This document shows, one piece after another, positions 43,816 through 51,495 of a DNA stretch of 64,000 bases. Every line of letters begins with the position of its first letter. Positions within the stretch are counted from its first letter, which is position 1. The DNA is from Ruegeria marisrubri (lineage in GTDB: Bacteria; Pseudomonadota; Alphaproteobacteria; Rhodobacterales; Rhodobacteraceae), in NCBI RefSeq assembly GCF_001507595.1, contig NZ_LQBQ01000012.1:1-64000 (forward strand). Reading direction: 5' to 3'. Under the pieces are notes generated by a model. The model was not told where the DNA came from and made no database searches. It saw nothing but the letters and a program-made list of their open reading frames with translations. A program made the translations under genes and the position numbers.

Positions 43816-44499
43816 TCAGCCGCCAAGGGTGAAGCGCCGGATCAGGTGAAAACGCCCCTCCTCGTCCTCGCCCACCAATGCCAGGTCGCGGATGACGAAA
43901 GGTTCGGGAAGAAGCGGGCCAAGCCGTTCTTGCAGCAAATTCATGGCCTTGGCCAAGGTTGATTTCTCCAGCCTTCCCGTCAGCGTGATGTGAAAGCGAA
44001 ACTGGTCCAGAACATATGGATAGCCCCACGTCATGAGGTTCTGTTCTTGGGTGGGGGGCAGACCCTTGGCGCGGCGGCGGTCCAGTTCGCTCTGGCCCAA
44101 GGGGGCGCGGAACTTGTCCAGCTCCGTGACGCAAGCCGCGGCCAAAGCGTTCAGGCCATCGGTATTTCCGCGCGGGAGCAATGCCAGAAACCGGCCGAGG
44201 CGACCGATCTCCAGCCTCTCGAGAGCGGCGGCGCATCGGGTAGCTGCAAGCGCTGCGCAGGCCTCTTGCAGGGTATTCAGGCTTTGTCCGTCTGCAAGCC
44301 GGAAGGGCGGTTTTAATGTCCCGTGCAGGCCATACCGGCGGGGCGCTTCCGTGATTGCGGACACGTCCAGCCCGGCAATGTCCGGATGCGCAACTTCGGC
44401 GCCTGCCTCCATGTCCCACCCCAGCCAGGCGGCCCCGAACCGGGCCCAGTCCGCGTCGGAGGGCGGCGCATAGTAGATCGCGTATCGCGTGAAGTTCAC
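43816..44499 (-). CDS. DUF1045 family 2H-phosphoesterase-like protein
   Basis: The 227-residue protein carries two HxT motifs, YGLHGTLKPPF and FRFHITLTG, typical of 2H phosphoesterases, with the DUF1045 opening RYAIYYAPPSDADW. In many bacteria this family accompanies phosphonate (phn) degradation genes. No phn gene is present here; instead it lies 33 bp downstream of the methyltransferase gene that ends the glycosyltransferase operon. It may act on a cyclic phosphate ester. Link to that operon is inferred from position and strand. Confidence 0.85.
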   Translation of the reverse strand: MNFTRYAIYYAPPSDADWARFGAAWLGWDMEAGAEVAHPDIAGLDVSAITEAPRRYGLHGTLKPPFRLADGQSLNTLQEACAALAATRCAAALERLEIGRLGRFLALLPRGNTDGLNALAAACVTELDKFRAPLGQSELDRRRAKGLPPTQEQNLMTWGYPYVLDQFRFHITLTGRLEKSTLAKAMNLLQERLGPLLPEPFVIRDLALVGEDEEGRFHLIRRFTLGG

Positions 44500-44532
44500 G
44501 TCAGCCTCCTGTTGCGGGAACCGGTCCTGCGG

Positions 44533-45009
44533 TCAGGCCCGGTAGAACAGATACCGGTCGGGTGCGATCGTGTCCGGGCCCGGGATCTGCTCGAACCCGA
44601 CAAGGGGCTGCCCCGAGATCAACAGGCCTCCCGGTTTCATCACCCTGGCGATCAGGGGGCTCAGGCGCGCCGCTTCGGACACGTCCTCCTCCTTGATGCC
44701 CATGCCGAAATCATAATGCGCCAGGGCGATCCGCGGCCCGCCTTGCGCCAGCCGCTCCAGCATGGGCTCGGCCTCTCCCTGCAGAAAGTCCTGCTCGGGT
44801 GGCACGCAGGATGGGTGGCATTGCAGGACACGGTCCATCACCCAGATCCGACGGTCAGGCAGGATTTCCCGCAGGTGGTCATAGGTTCGGCCGTTGCCGA
44901 GCCCCATGTCCAGCACGTCGCCGTCCAACTCGGCGATCTGCTCGGCGGCCCAGTTCAGCCCGTCCCGTTGGGCGGTCAGGCGGCGCAGCATGGAGTCCAG
45001 TCGGCTCAT
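44533..45009 (-). CDS. Small SAM-dependent methyltransferase-like protein
   Basis: From the ATG at 45009 (AAGGA upstream) the product is 158 residues. It has a motif I-like SAM site DVLDMGLGNGRTYDHLRE and a C-terminal VMKPGGLLISGQPL region. A TTG at 45030 in the same frame lacks a ribosome-binding site. It is a clear paralogue of the protein at 61422: both share SRLD near the start, LGLGNGRTY or MGLGNGRTY, and the SHP/CHP plus PP segment. It ends the glycosyltransferase operon core. Methyl acceptor unknown. Confidence 0.85.
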   Translation of the reverse strand: MSRLDSMLRRLTAQRDGLNWAAEQIAELDGDVLDMGLGNGRTYDHLREILPDRRIWVMDRVLQCHPSCVPPEQDFLQGEAEPMLERLAQGGPRIALAHYDFGMGIKEEDVSEAARLSPLIARVMKPGGLLISGQPLVGFEQIPGPDTIAPDRYLFYRA

Positions 45010-45026
45010 CGGCAAATCCTTGTCGT

Positions 45027-45779
45027 TCAAACTTGCGGAGCGGTCCAGATCCGCACCGGGCCAGCCATGAGGCGGCTGACCAGCATTTCGGTAAAGTTCC
45101 AGATCTGTTCATCATGGACGAGGTGATGGGTCAACAGCCCGAGCGGTTCGGTATTGTCGGCCCGCCCTTCGCGCCTGTCCTGCAACAGGGACACGAGGCG
45201 CGCGATCAACAGGCCGGTGGGCAGCAGACCCCGCGTGCCGCGCCAGTCGATCGGGTCGATATGGGTGTTCACCTGCTCCAGCCCGGGTGCTGCGAGCCTG
45301 GCCTTGCGCGGCGTTGCCGTGGACAGGACTTGGAACCCCAGTTCGGGCAGGCCGTTGGCCATTTCTGGTGCGATCCGGTTCCACGGCGGCACGAACACCG
45401 ATCTGAGTGACGCGCCGAACAAATCGGCCAGCCGGGCCTGACCAGCCGCGGCCTCTGCCAACATTTCCTCCAGCGGTCGGTGCAGGCGAAACTCTGATTT
45501 CTTTTCGCCTTCGGGCGCATGGTTTTCGTGCGCCCAGCCATGCACCACGGGTAAGAGATGGGGGCGGACACGCACATGCTCAGCCAGCGCCTCTTCGGCA
45601 AGCTTCGGGATGACGGCTAGATGTACGGGCAAGCCAAGGCGTTGCGACATCTCGGACAGCCTGTCGAGTTGCGGCGTCGGAGCGATCGCATCATCGTCGC
45701 GCCACCAGAGAGGCAAGGTCAGACTCTCTTTCTCCCAGAGGTCCAACTCGTGGTCCAGTGGTGTCCAGTCTGGTGTCAT
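45027..45779 (-). CDS. Polysaccharide deacetylase family protein
   Basis: The 250-residue protein has the deacetylase barrel features WWRDDDAI (Asp motif), VVHGWAHENHAP (His motif in place of the classical HTxxH) and FVPPWNRIAPEM. Such enzymes remove N- or O-acetyl groups from sugars in polysaccharides or lipid-linked glycans. Its start overlaps the stop of the upstream glycosyltransferase gene by 4 bp. It has no evident signal peptide, so it probably works on a cytoplasmic intermediate. Confidence 0.85.
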   Translation of the reverse strand: MTPDWTPLDHELDLWEKESLTLPLWWRDDDAIAPTPQLDRLSEMSQRLGLPVHLAVIPKLAEEALAEHVRVRPHLLPVVHGWAHENHAPEGEKKSEFRLHRPLEEMLAEAAAGQARLADLFGASLRSVFVPPWNRIAPEMANGLPELGFQVLSTATPRKARLAAPGLEQVNTHIDPIDWRGTRGLLPTGLLIARLVSLLQDRREGRADNTEPLGLLTHHLVHDEQIWNFTEMLVSRLMAGPVRIWTAPQV

Positions 45780-46918
45780 CGCCGGGCCTCCACCAGAGTT
45801 CGGGTGATGGCGACCGATCGCGTGGCACCGTCAAAAGACAGGTCCATATCCGGTCGGGGGCCGGCCGCGATCACCCGGTCAACCGCGTCGGCCAAAGTCG
45901 TGCCGGTCAGATCCGGGCTTGGAAGAACTTCGATGGCGGGCAGATGCGCCAGGCTTTTTGCCCGCAGCCCCTGTTCCACTTCCTTGCCGTCGTCGAAGGG
46001 AATGAAAACTGCTGGTGTGCCGCTTTGCAGGATGTCCAGCGCGGTGTTGTAGCCGCACATGCTGACCGAGGCGGCGGCCAGCGGCAGCATCTGCCGGAAA
46101 TCGGGTCGCGTGGGTTCGATCAGAACCGGTGTATCGCCAGCCAGTTCGGTCAGGTTCGAAATCCGATCCGCCGCGTCCCGGCCCCCCACCAGCAGGCGCC
46201 AGCGCCTGTTGGTGATCTTGCGTGCGGCCTCGATGGCCGCGCGGAAGATCGGCTCGCCCACCGAACCGCCACCGGCGCTGACCAGGATTTCCCCCTGTCC
46301 CAGTTTGTCGGGATGCGGATCGGGCCGGGCGGGGGCTACATAGCCGGTGTAGCGGAGCCGCTCTGCCAGAGCTTCCGAGACCGGCCAGCTTGTTTCCAGC
46401 CTGGTGCCCTGCGGGTCGGAATGCACCAGCACCCCGTCGTAATAACTTTCAATCACCGCTTCGGTTCGCGCGACTTTCGATGGTTTCGACGGCGGTGCGA
46501 GGATGTCCCGGATCGAGGACAAAATCACCGGTTTGCGCTGCAAGCCTCGGGCGGCCCGCAACAGCGTTTCGAATTCCCCGGCCAAAACTCTGCGGCCAAA
46601 AGGAAAAAGCTCGGTGATCAGGGCATCCGGGGTGAACCGTTGCAGTGCCTCCACAAGGGCTGCCTCTCGTGCCTTCAGAAAGGAGGCGTTCGCAACCTCC
46701 CCGCTTTCGGTGAGCAGGCGGGTGAAATTGGTGCCCTCCGACCTCAACGGTGGCAGGTTGACAAGCTCCAGCCCGGATGCGTTCAGTTGAGGCGCGGGCA
46801 TTCCTCCGGACACCACCAGAACATCATCTCCGGCCTGCCGGAACGCGTGGCCCAAGGTCAGCGCACGGCTCAGGTGGCCTGTGCCCAGCAGATGCGTGAC
46901 GACGATCATCACCTTCAT
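45776..46918 (-). CDS. GT-B glycosyltransferase, MurG-like (COG4671-type)
   Basis: From the ATG at 46918 the product is 380 residues. It opens VMIVVTHLLGTGHLSRALTL, a GTGH loop like that of MurG-type transferases, and its C-terminal donor-site region has SMCGYNTALDILQSGTPAVF followed by FDDGKEVEQGLRA. The longer frame upstream is the shadow of the phosphatase gene. It resembles the 404-residue protein at 49816, so the operon holds two relatives. Both ends overlap neighbours by 4 bp. Donor and acceptor unknown. Confidence 0.85.
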   Translation of the reverse strand: MKVMIVVTHLLGTGHLSRALTLGHAFRQAGDDVLVVSGGMPAPQLNASGLELVNLPPLRSEGTNFTRLLTESGEVANASFLKAREAALVEALQRFTPDALITELFPFGRRVLAGEFETLLRAARGLQRKPVILSSIRDILAPPSKPSKVARTEAVIESYYDGVLVHSDPQGTRLETSWPVSEALAERLRYTGYVAPARPDPHPDKLGQGEILVSAGGGSVGEPIFRAAIEAARKITNRRWRLLVGGRDAADRISNLTELAGDTPVLIEPTRPDFRQMLPLAAASVSMCGYNTALDILQSGTPAVFIPFDDGKEVEQGLRAKSLAHLPAIEVLPSPDLTGTTLADAVDRVIAAGPRPDMDLSFDGATRSVAITRTLVEARR

Positions 46919-47499
46919 ACCGCGCTCTCCCCACGTGGCAGGCGGATCGGTTCGGGGTCGGCCCGCATCTGCTCGAGGTCGATGACGTATAGACGGTTGC
47001 GCTTGATGCGGAACGGCGCGGGGCCCTCGAAATCCCAGCCATGCGCCTTTGCGAGGATCACGCGCATGATGCCGATGTGACAGACGGCGAGTGAATCCCC
47101 ACAGAGGCCTTCGATCCAGGGACACAGGCGTTGCCAGAGCTCTGCCGGGCTTTCGCCGCCGGGGGGGCGAAAGTTCCAGCTCCACTCCTCGATATGCCGA
47201 TACCCGCTTTCGGGCTGGGCGATCAGGTCCAGTCCGCGCTTGCCTTCCCAGTCGCCCCAGTTCATTTCGATCAGTTCCGGGGCCAGTTTTGGCTCTCGCC
47301 CGGAAACCAACCGTGCCGTTTCCACAGCCCGGGCCAACGGGCTCGACCACAACTCGGCCTGGTCCCAAGGGTCGGGCAGGCAGTAGCCGGCCAGATCCTT
47401 TCGGGCGTCTTCATCCAGCGGAATGTCGCTGCGCCCCTGTATCCGTCCGGCGCGGTTCCAGGCGGTATGTCCGTGGCGCAGAAGGGCGAGGCGCGTCAT
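46915..47499 (-). CDS. Histidine phosphatase family protein
   Basis: The 194-residue protein begins LALLRHGHTAWNRAGRIQGR, with the RHG catalytic motif (H9), and has the second His in AVCHIGIMRVILA. Family members hydrolyse sugar phosphates, nucleotides or alpha-ribazole phosphate. Placement inside a glycosyltransferase operon, coupled by ATGA overlaps on both sides, suggests it dephosphorylates a sugar or glycolipid intermediate (inference). Confidence 0.88.
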   Translation of the reverse strand: MTRLALLRHGHTAWNRAGRIQGRSDIPLDEDARKDLAGYCLPDPWDQAELWSSPLARAVETARLVSGREPKLAPELIEMNWGDWEGKRGLDLIAQPESGYRHIEEWSWNFRPPGGESPAELWQRLCPWIEGLCGDSLAVCHIGIMRVILAKAHGWDFEGPAPFRIKRNRLYVIDLEQMRADPEPIRLPRGESAV

Positions 47500-48572
47500 G
47501 TCCGGACCTCCAGCAACGGGCCCACCGCATCCCAGAAGGTTCGGGTGGCCGAAGCGATCAGGTGTCGCCCGGCAATATACGCGCGGGCCTTGGCGCCGCG
47601 CGCGCGGCGCAGATCGGCATCATTACGCAGTAGTTCTATCGCGCGCGCCAGAGCGGCTGGGCCTTCCTCGGCCGCCGGGTAGTGCCCTGGCAACAGCACG
47701 TCGCGCACGCCCGGGCGGTCTTGGGCCACGACCGGCAAACCTGCGGCCTGTGCTTCCAGATAAACCATGCCGAATGCTTCGTTGACGCCCGGCCAAAGAA
47801 AAAACGAGGCGCCTGCGTAGGCGGCCTGCAACGCCTCCCGGTCGAGTTGGCCCAGAAACCGAACGCGCCCGCCGAACCGTGCCATCAGCGCCTCGACCTT
47901 CTGTCGCGCGGGGCCATCTCCTGCGATTTCCAGCCGCCAATCTCCGGTCAGGTGCGGAAGGGTTTCGGCGATGATCTGGTATGAGCGCAGCTTGTCGCCC
48001 TCGCGCATCATTCCCGCTGTCAGCATCGGCCCCTCGCAATCCGAGGCCGGGGGTAACTCCGACGTCGGCAGGAAGGGCGAGAGGTGCACCAGCGCCTGAT
48101 CACCGAACCGTTCCCGCTCGAGCGTGATGAGGTCATTTGCCGTGTGATAGAAAATGACCCGCGCGGCGTCGCAGGCGTCATGCGCGGACTGCGCGAAACC
48201 CGCCCAAGGCCCGGTCAGGCGGCTGGTGGCGCGGGTGCTTTCAAGCTGGACATAGGGCAACCCACGGGCGCGACAGACTTCCGGCCCGATCAGGTCCGGG
48301 GCCTTGTAGTAATTGTGATAGGTGACCCAGAGGTCGAAATCGGGCGGCAATTCTTCGACCAGGCGCTGCGCTTCGGCGCTGGCGGCGTTTCGCAAAGCGG
48401 CTTGCGTTTCGGCGTCCCCCGCCTTGTCATAGATGCGCAGTTCCGAAACGAGCTCGACGCGGGCACCGCCGGCACCGATTGCTGCCATCAGGTTGCGCGC
48501 CATTTCCCGGTCGCCCGAGGGAACCGGGCTGTTGGGCGACTTCATCGGGGCGTAGAAGGCGACGCGGGTCAT
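47496..48572 (-). CDS. Glycosyltransferase family 4-like protein
   Basis: From the ATG at 48572 the product is 358 residues. It has the GT4 C-terminal domain with GRVRFLGQLDREALQAAYAG, then GVNEAFGMVYLEAQAAGLPV, which contains the ExxxxxxxE motif (E and E) that binds the nucleotide sugar. Overlaps of 4 bp link it to genes on both sides. Probably adds one sugar to a growing glycan or glycolipid. Confidence 0.88.
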   Translation of the reverse strand: MTRVAFYAPMKSPNSPVPSGDREMARNLMAAIGAGGARVELVSELRIYDKAGDAETQAALRNAASAEAQRLVEELPPDFDLWVTYHNYYKAPDLIGPEVCRARGLPYVQLESTRATSRLTGPWAGFAQSAHDACDAARVIFYHTANDLITLERERFGDQALVHLSPFLPTSELPPASDCEGPMLTAGMMREGDKLRSYQIIAETLPHLTGDWRLEIAGDGPARQKVEALMARFGGRVRFLGQLDREALQAAYAGASFFLWPGVNEAFGMVYLEAQAAGLPVVAQDRPGVRDVLLPGHYPAAEEGPAALARAIELLRNDADLRRARGAKARAYIAGRHLIASATRTFWDAVGPLLEVRT

Positions 48573-49819
48573 GGCGAGCCATCGGCGCACAGAGCATTCA
48601 GGCGCTCTGACAGTTTGGCGATACCGGGGGCCATGCCAAACTCCGACACCAGCCGTTCCCGCGCCGCCTGCGCCATGTTGGCCGCGGCTTCCGGGTTGCG
48701 GGCAAGCAACGTGATGTCTTTGGCAAGCGCCTCGGGGTCATCGTCGCAAAGGGTGCCATGTTGGCCGGGCTCGATGAATTCGGGGATGGCCGAAACGGGC
48801 GTCGACAGGATCGGCAACAGTTGCGATGCGGCCTCCATAAGAACATTCGGCAGCCCGTCGCGGTCTCCGTCCGAGGCGATGCGGCTGGGCAGAACGAACA
48901 GATCGGCCTGCCGCATCGCCTCGATCACTTCGGGCTGATCACAGGCGCCGCGCCAGGTTATCCGGTCGCCGATCCCCGCTGCTTCGGCCTGTGCCTGCAG
49001 GTGGTCCCGAGACCCGCCGCCGCCGATATGGGTCCAATGCCAGTCCAGATCGGCTGGCAGATGAGTGAAGGCTTGGATCAGGCGATCAAAGCCTTTCTTC
49101 TCGACCAGCCGGCCGACCGACAGCATGTGAAACGGGGAGCCCAGGGTGCGGGGCGCGCGGTCAGGAGGCGGAGGGAACCGCGACAGGTCCAGCCCGTGAT
49201 AGATCAGATCGACCCGCGCCGGGTCGTCGGCCAGAGAGCGCAGATGCTCGGCCCCGACGCCCGTGCAGGTGGCGCCGAAAACCGCCCCGTAAGTGGCGGC
49301 CTGCAGCTTTTCGCGTTTTTCCCATTCCGGCGAGGTCCAGATGTCCTTGGCATGTGCCGAAAAGCTCCATGGCAGATCGCGCATGATTGCTGCGTAGCGC
49401 GCCACCGATGACGGGGTATGCATGAAATGCGCATAGAGCCCCTCGGTTTCGGGCGGCAGTTCGGCGGCGAGCACGCAGGCCTGCCCGAAGCGGCGGATGC
49501 GATTTGGGCTGCGGTCGCGTACGAGGTCGGCGCGCCAGATTTCATAGGCCTCGGCATATCCCGGCAGGCGCTGCGCCATCTCCCGTGCGCGCCAGACTCG
49601 GCCGGGTTCCTCGTAAAGGTATTCCGGCAGATAATGGACCCTGGCCTTCAGCTTGTCATGCAGGGGATGGCGCTTGGTGTCGGTCGGATGTCTCAGCGAC
49701 CAGATATCGAACCTGTGCCCCGCCTCTTCGAGGGCGACAAGTTCCTGGGCGATGAAGGTTTCGGACAGGCGCGGCCAGCCCTTGACCAGCACCGCCAGTT
49801 TCGGTGCCGTGCCGGTCAT
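48569..49819 (-). CDS. Glycosyltransferase family 4 protein, colanic/exopolysaccharide type
   Basis: From the ATG at 49819 the product is 416 residues. The opening LAVLVKGWPRLSETFIAQEL is characteristic of exopolysaccharide GT4 enzymes. The donor-binding half contains MLSVGRLVEKKGFDRLIQAF and DRDGLPNVLMEAASQLLPIL (E-x7-E type). It overlaps both neighbours by 4 bp. Its likely role is transfer of a sugar during synthesis of a surface polysaccharide or glycolipid. Confidence 0.9.
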   Translation of the reverse strand: MTGTAPKLAVLVKGWPRLSETFIAQELVALEEAGHRFDIWSLRHPTDTKRHPLHDKLKARVHYLPEYLYEEPGRVWRAREMAQRLPGYAEAYEIWRADLVRDRSPNRIRRFGQACVLAAELPPETEGLYAHFMHTPSSVARYAAIMRDLPWSFSAHAKDIWTSPEWEKREKLQAATYGAVFGATCTGVGAEHLRSLADDPARVDLIYHGLDLSRFPPPPDRAPRTLGSPFHMLSVGRLVEKKGFDRLIQAFTHLPADLDWHWTHIGGGGSRDHLQAQAEAAGIGDRITWRGACDQPEVIEAMRQADLFVLPSRIASDGDRDGLPNVLMEAASQLLPILSTPVSAIPEFIEPGQHGTLCDDDPEALAKDITLLARNPEAAANMAQAARERLVSEFGMAPGIAKLSERLNALCADGSP

Positions 49820-51030
49820 CCGATGGCCCGCTCCCTCGTATCTCCCAAAAGGGCGTCGATCCGCCGTGTCACATAGTCGAGCCCGTCCAGCAGACCTGTG
49901 CTGGTGGCCTGCGAAGGCAGCGGCTGGTGCGGCAGGGCACGGATGGCCCGGATCATCGCGTCCGCCGTCAGGCCATCGCGGTTTTCGTCCAGCATGCGCA
50001 CAAGGCCCAGTTCCTCGGCCCGCGAAGCCCGGATCCACTGTTCCAGACGTGGCGTGGTGCGCGGCACGATCACGGCGCGCTTGTCGAACGACAGGACCTC
50101 GCAGAACGTATTGTAGCCGCCCATGCAGACGACGCCCGCGGCCCCGGCAAAAAGCGTCTCGATCTGGGATTCAAATCCGACCGCCGCGACCCGGTCATCG
50201 AGCGCCGCGACGCGGGCCTCGAATTCCTCCCGGACCTCGCCCGACAGAAACGGGCCATAGACCAGAACCGCGCGCGGCTGCAGGTCGGGATCGTTTTCAT
50301 AGGCGGAAAGAACAAGGTCCACCATCGCCCGACCGTCACCGCCGCCGCCCGGCGTGATGAGGATGTAGGGTTGCCCGGGCGGTGTCCCGATCGGCCCGAG
50401 GTCGCGACGCAGATACCCGGTCCAGTGCATCCGGGCATGTGCGTGCGGACTCAGAGGAAGACCCGAGGTGGGATCGTAGATCGAGCGCAGCCCGTATACC
50501 CAGATCTCGTGATAGAAACGCTCGGCGGCCTCGACCGCCCCCTTGCGCTCCCATTCCGCGGCCAGAACCTCTGGTTCATCCAGAACGTCGCGCAGGCCCA
50601 GTACCAGCTTGGTGTTGCTCTTTTCCAACAGGTATTCGAGAGTCGGCAGCAGCTCGCCGCGAAACCCGGTCGGCTCCTTGTCGACTACCAGAACGTCGGG
50701 CTGATACTGTTCGACGGCCGTGCGGATCAGGCTCGAACGCAGCTCGGTCACTTCGTCGATTCCCATGCCGATGGTCTGGGCAACGTAAGAGCCGTCCGCG
50801 CGTTTTGTGACGCCGGGCAGGCGCACATGGTCCACGCGACGGGGGAATGTAAAGCGGCCGGCAACAGGTGAGCCGGTCAGGATCAGCGCCGACGCGGACG
50901 GGTCGGCCTCGGTGATGGCTGATGCAAGTGCCCGGGAACGGCGCAGATGCCCAAGCCCGAACGTATCGTGGCTGTAGAACAGGATGCGCGGTGCGCGGCC
51001 AGATTGGTTCAGGTTGGTTGTCAGGCTCAT
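49816..51030 (-). CDS. GT-B glycosyltransferase (COG4671-type), first gene of the operon
   Basis: From the ATG at 51030 the product is 404 residues. It has an N-terminal SHDTFGLGHLRRSRALASAI and a donor-site stretch VVCMGGYNTFCEVLSFDKRA followed by PRLEQWIRASRAEELG. GGAGG lies only one base before the ATG, so the ribosome-binding geometry is poor. It is related to the protein at 45776 and heads the operon behind a likely sigma-70 promoter. Confidence 0.86.
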   Translation of the reverse strand: MSLTTNLNQSGRAPRILFYSHDTFGLGHLRRSRALASAITEADPSASALILTGSPVAGRFTFPRRVDHVRLPGVTKRADGSYVAQTIGMGIDEVTELRSSLIRTAVEQYQPDVLVVDKEPTGFRGELLPTLEYLLEKSNTKLVLGLRDVLDEPEVLAAEWERKGAVEAAERFYHEIWVYGLRSIYDPTSGLPLSPHAHARMHWTGYLRRDLGPIGTPPGQPYILITPGGGGDGRAMVDLVLSAYENDPDLQPRAVLVYGPFLSGEVREEFEARVAALDDRVAAVGFESQIETLFAGAAGVVCMGGYNTFCEVLSFDKRAVIVPRTTPRLEQWIRASRAEELGLVRMLDENRDGLTADAMIRAIRALPHQPLPSQATSTGLLDGLDYVTRRIDALLGDTRERAIG

Positions 51031-51495
51031 GCCTCCGCCCGTGAATTCGCTTCCGATACAGGATCCGCGCGTTTCCCCCTGATATCGTATTTTATTTCCG
51101 GTTGAATGCCAAAGCCTTCGGAAAACGGGTTCGATGATCGGGAACATAGCGAATTGGCAACAGGCCCTAGCGGTTTGTGCCCACCGCTGCAAGCCTGCCG
51201 CCCGGCGCGGATCTTTTCCCGGGATATTTTCGCCTCGGGGCCGTTCATCTGGATTTCCTGATCCCGCTATCTTCCAGCGGCTCCGAAGGCGCCGCGCCGT
51301 TGCCTGTCGTCCCGATTTCCTTGGGCGTTCGTGTCGTCATATTGAAATCGGGTGGGGTTGGAAACACCCATCTCGATAGTTTACCCGCCGAAACACGCTG
51401 CGACACGTTCGCGCCATTGCAGGTGGTACGTATTTGATCCGCTTCGGCCACTCCTGTAGGTTTGCCCAAGCGCTACGATCAGGATGCAAGGCCCT
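51031..51495. other. Divergent intergenic region between glycosyltransferase operon and mscS-like gene
   Basis: This 465-bp region is less GC-rich than its flanks. It carries one convincing promoter for the leftward operon (51084-51112). Short open frames on both strands lack ribosome-binding sites or protein character. No RNA gene was recognised. Confidence 0.5.
51084..51112 (-). promoter_or_regulatory. Putative sigma-70 promoter of the glycosyltransferase operon
   Basis: On the minus strand, TTGGCA (5 of 6 to consensus, 51107-51112) is separated by 17 bp from TACGAT (4 of 6, 51084-51089), within an AT-rich patch. It lies about 55 bp upstream of the ATG at 51030. Confidence 0.5.

Noticed and set aside
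46919..47368. Long N-terminal extension of the MurG-like transferase
   Set aside because: It overlaps the histidine phosphatase gene in another frame and is basic and low-complexity; the ATG at 46918 gives the standard 4-bp overlap.
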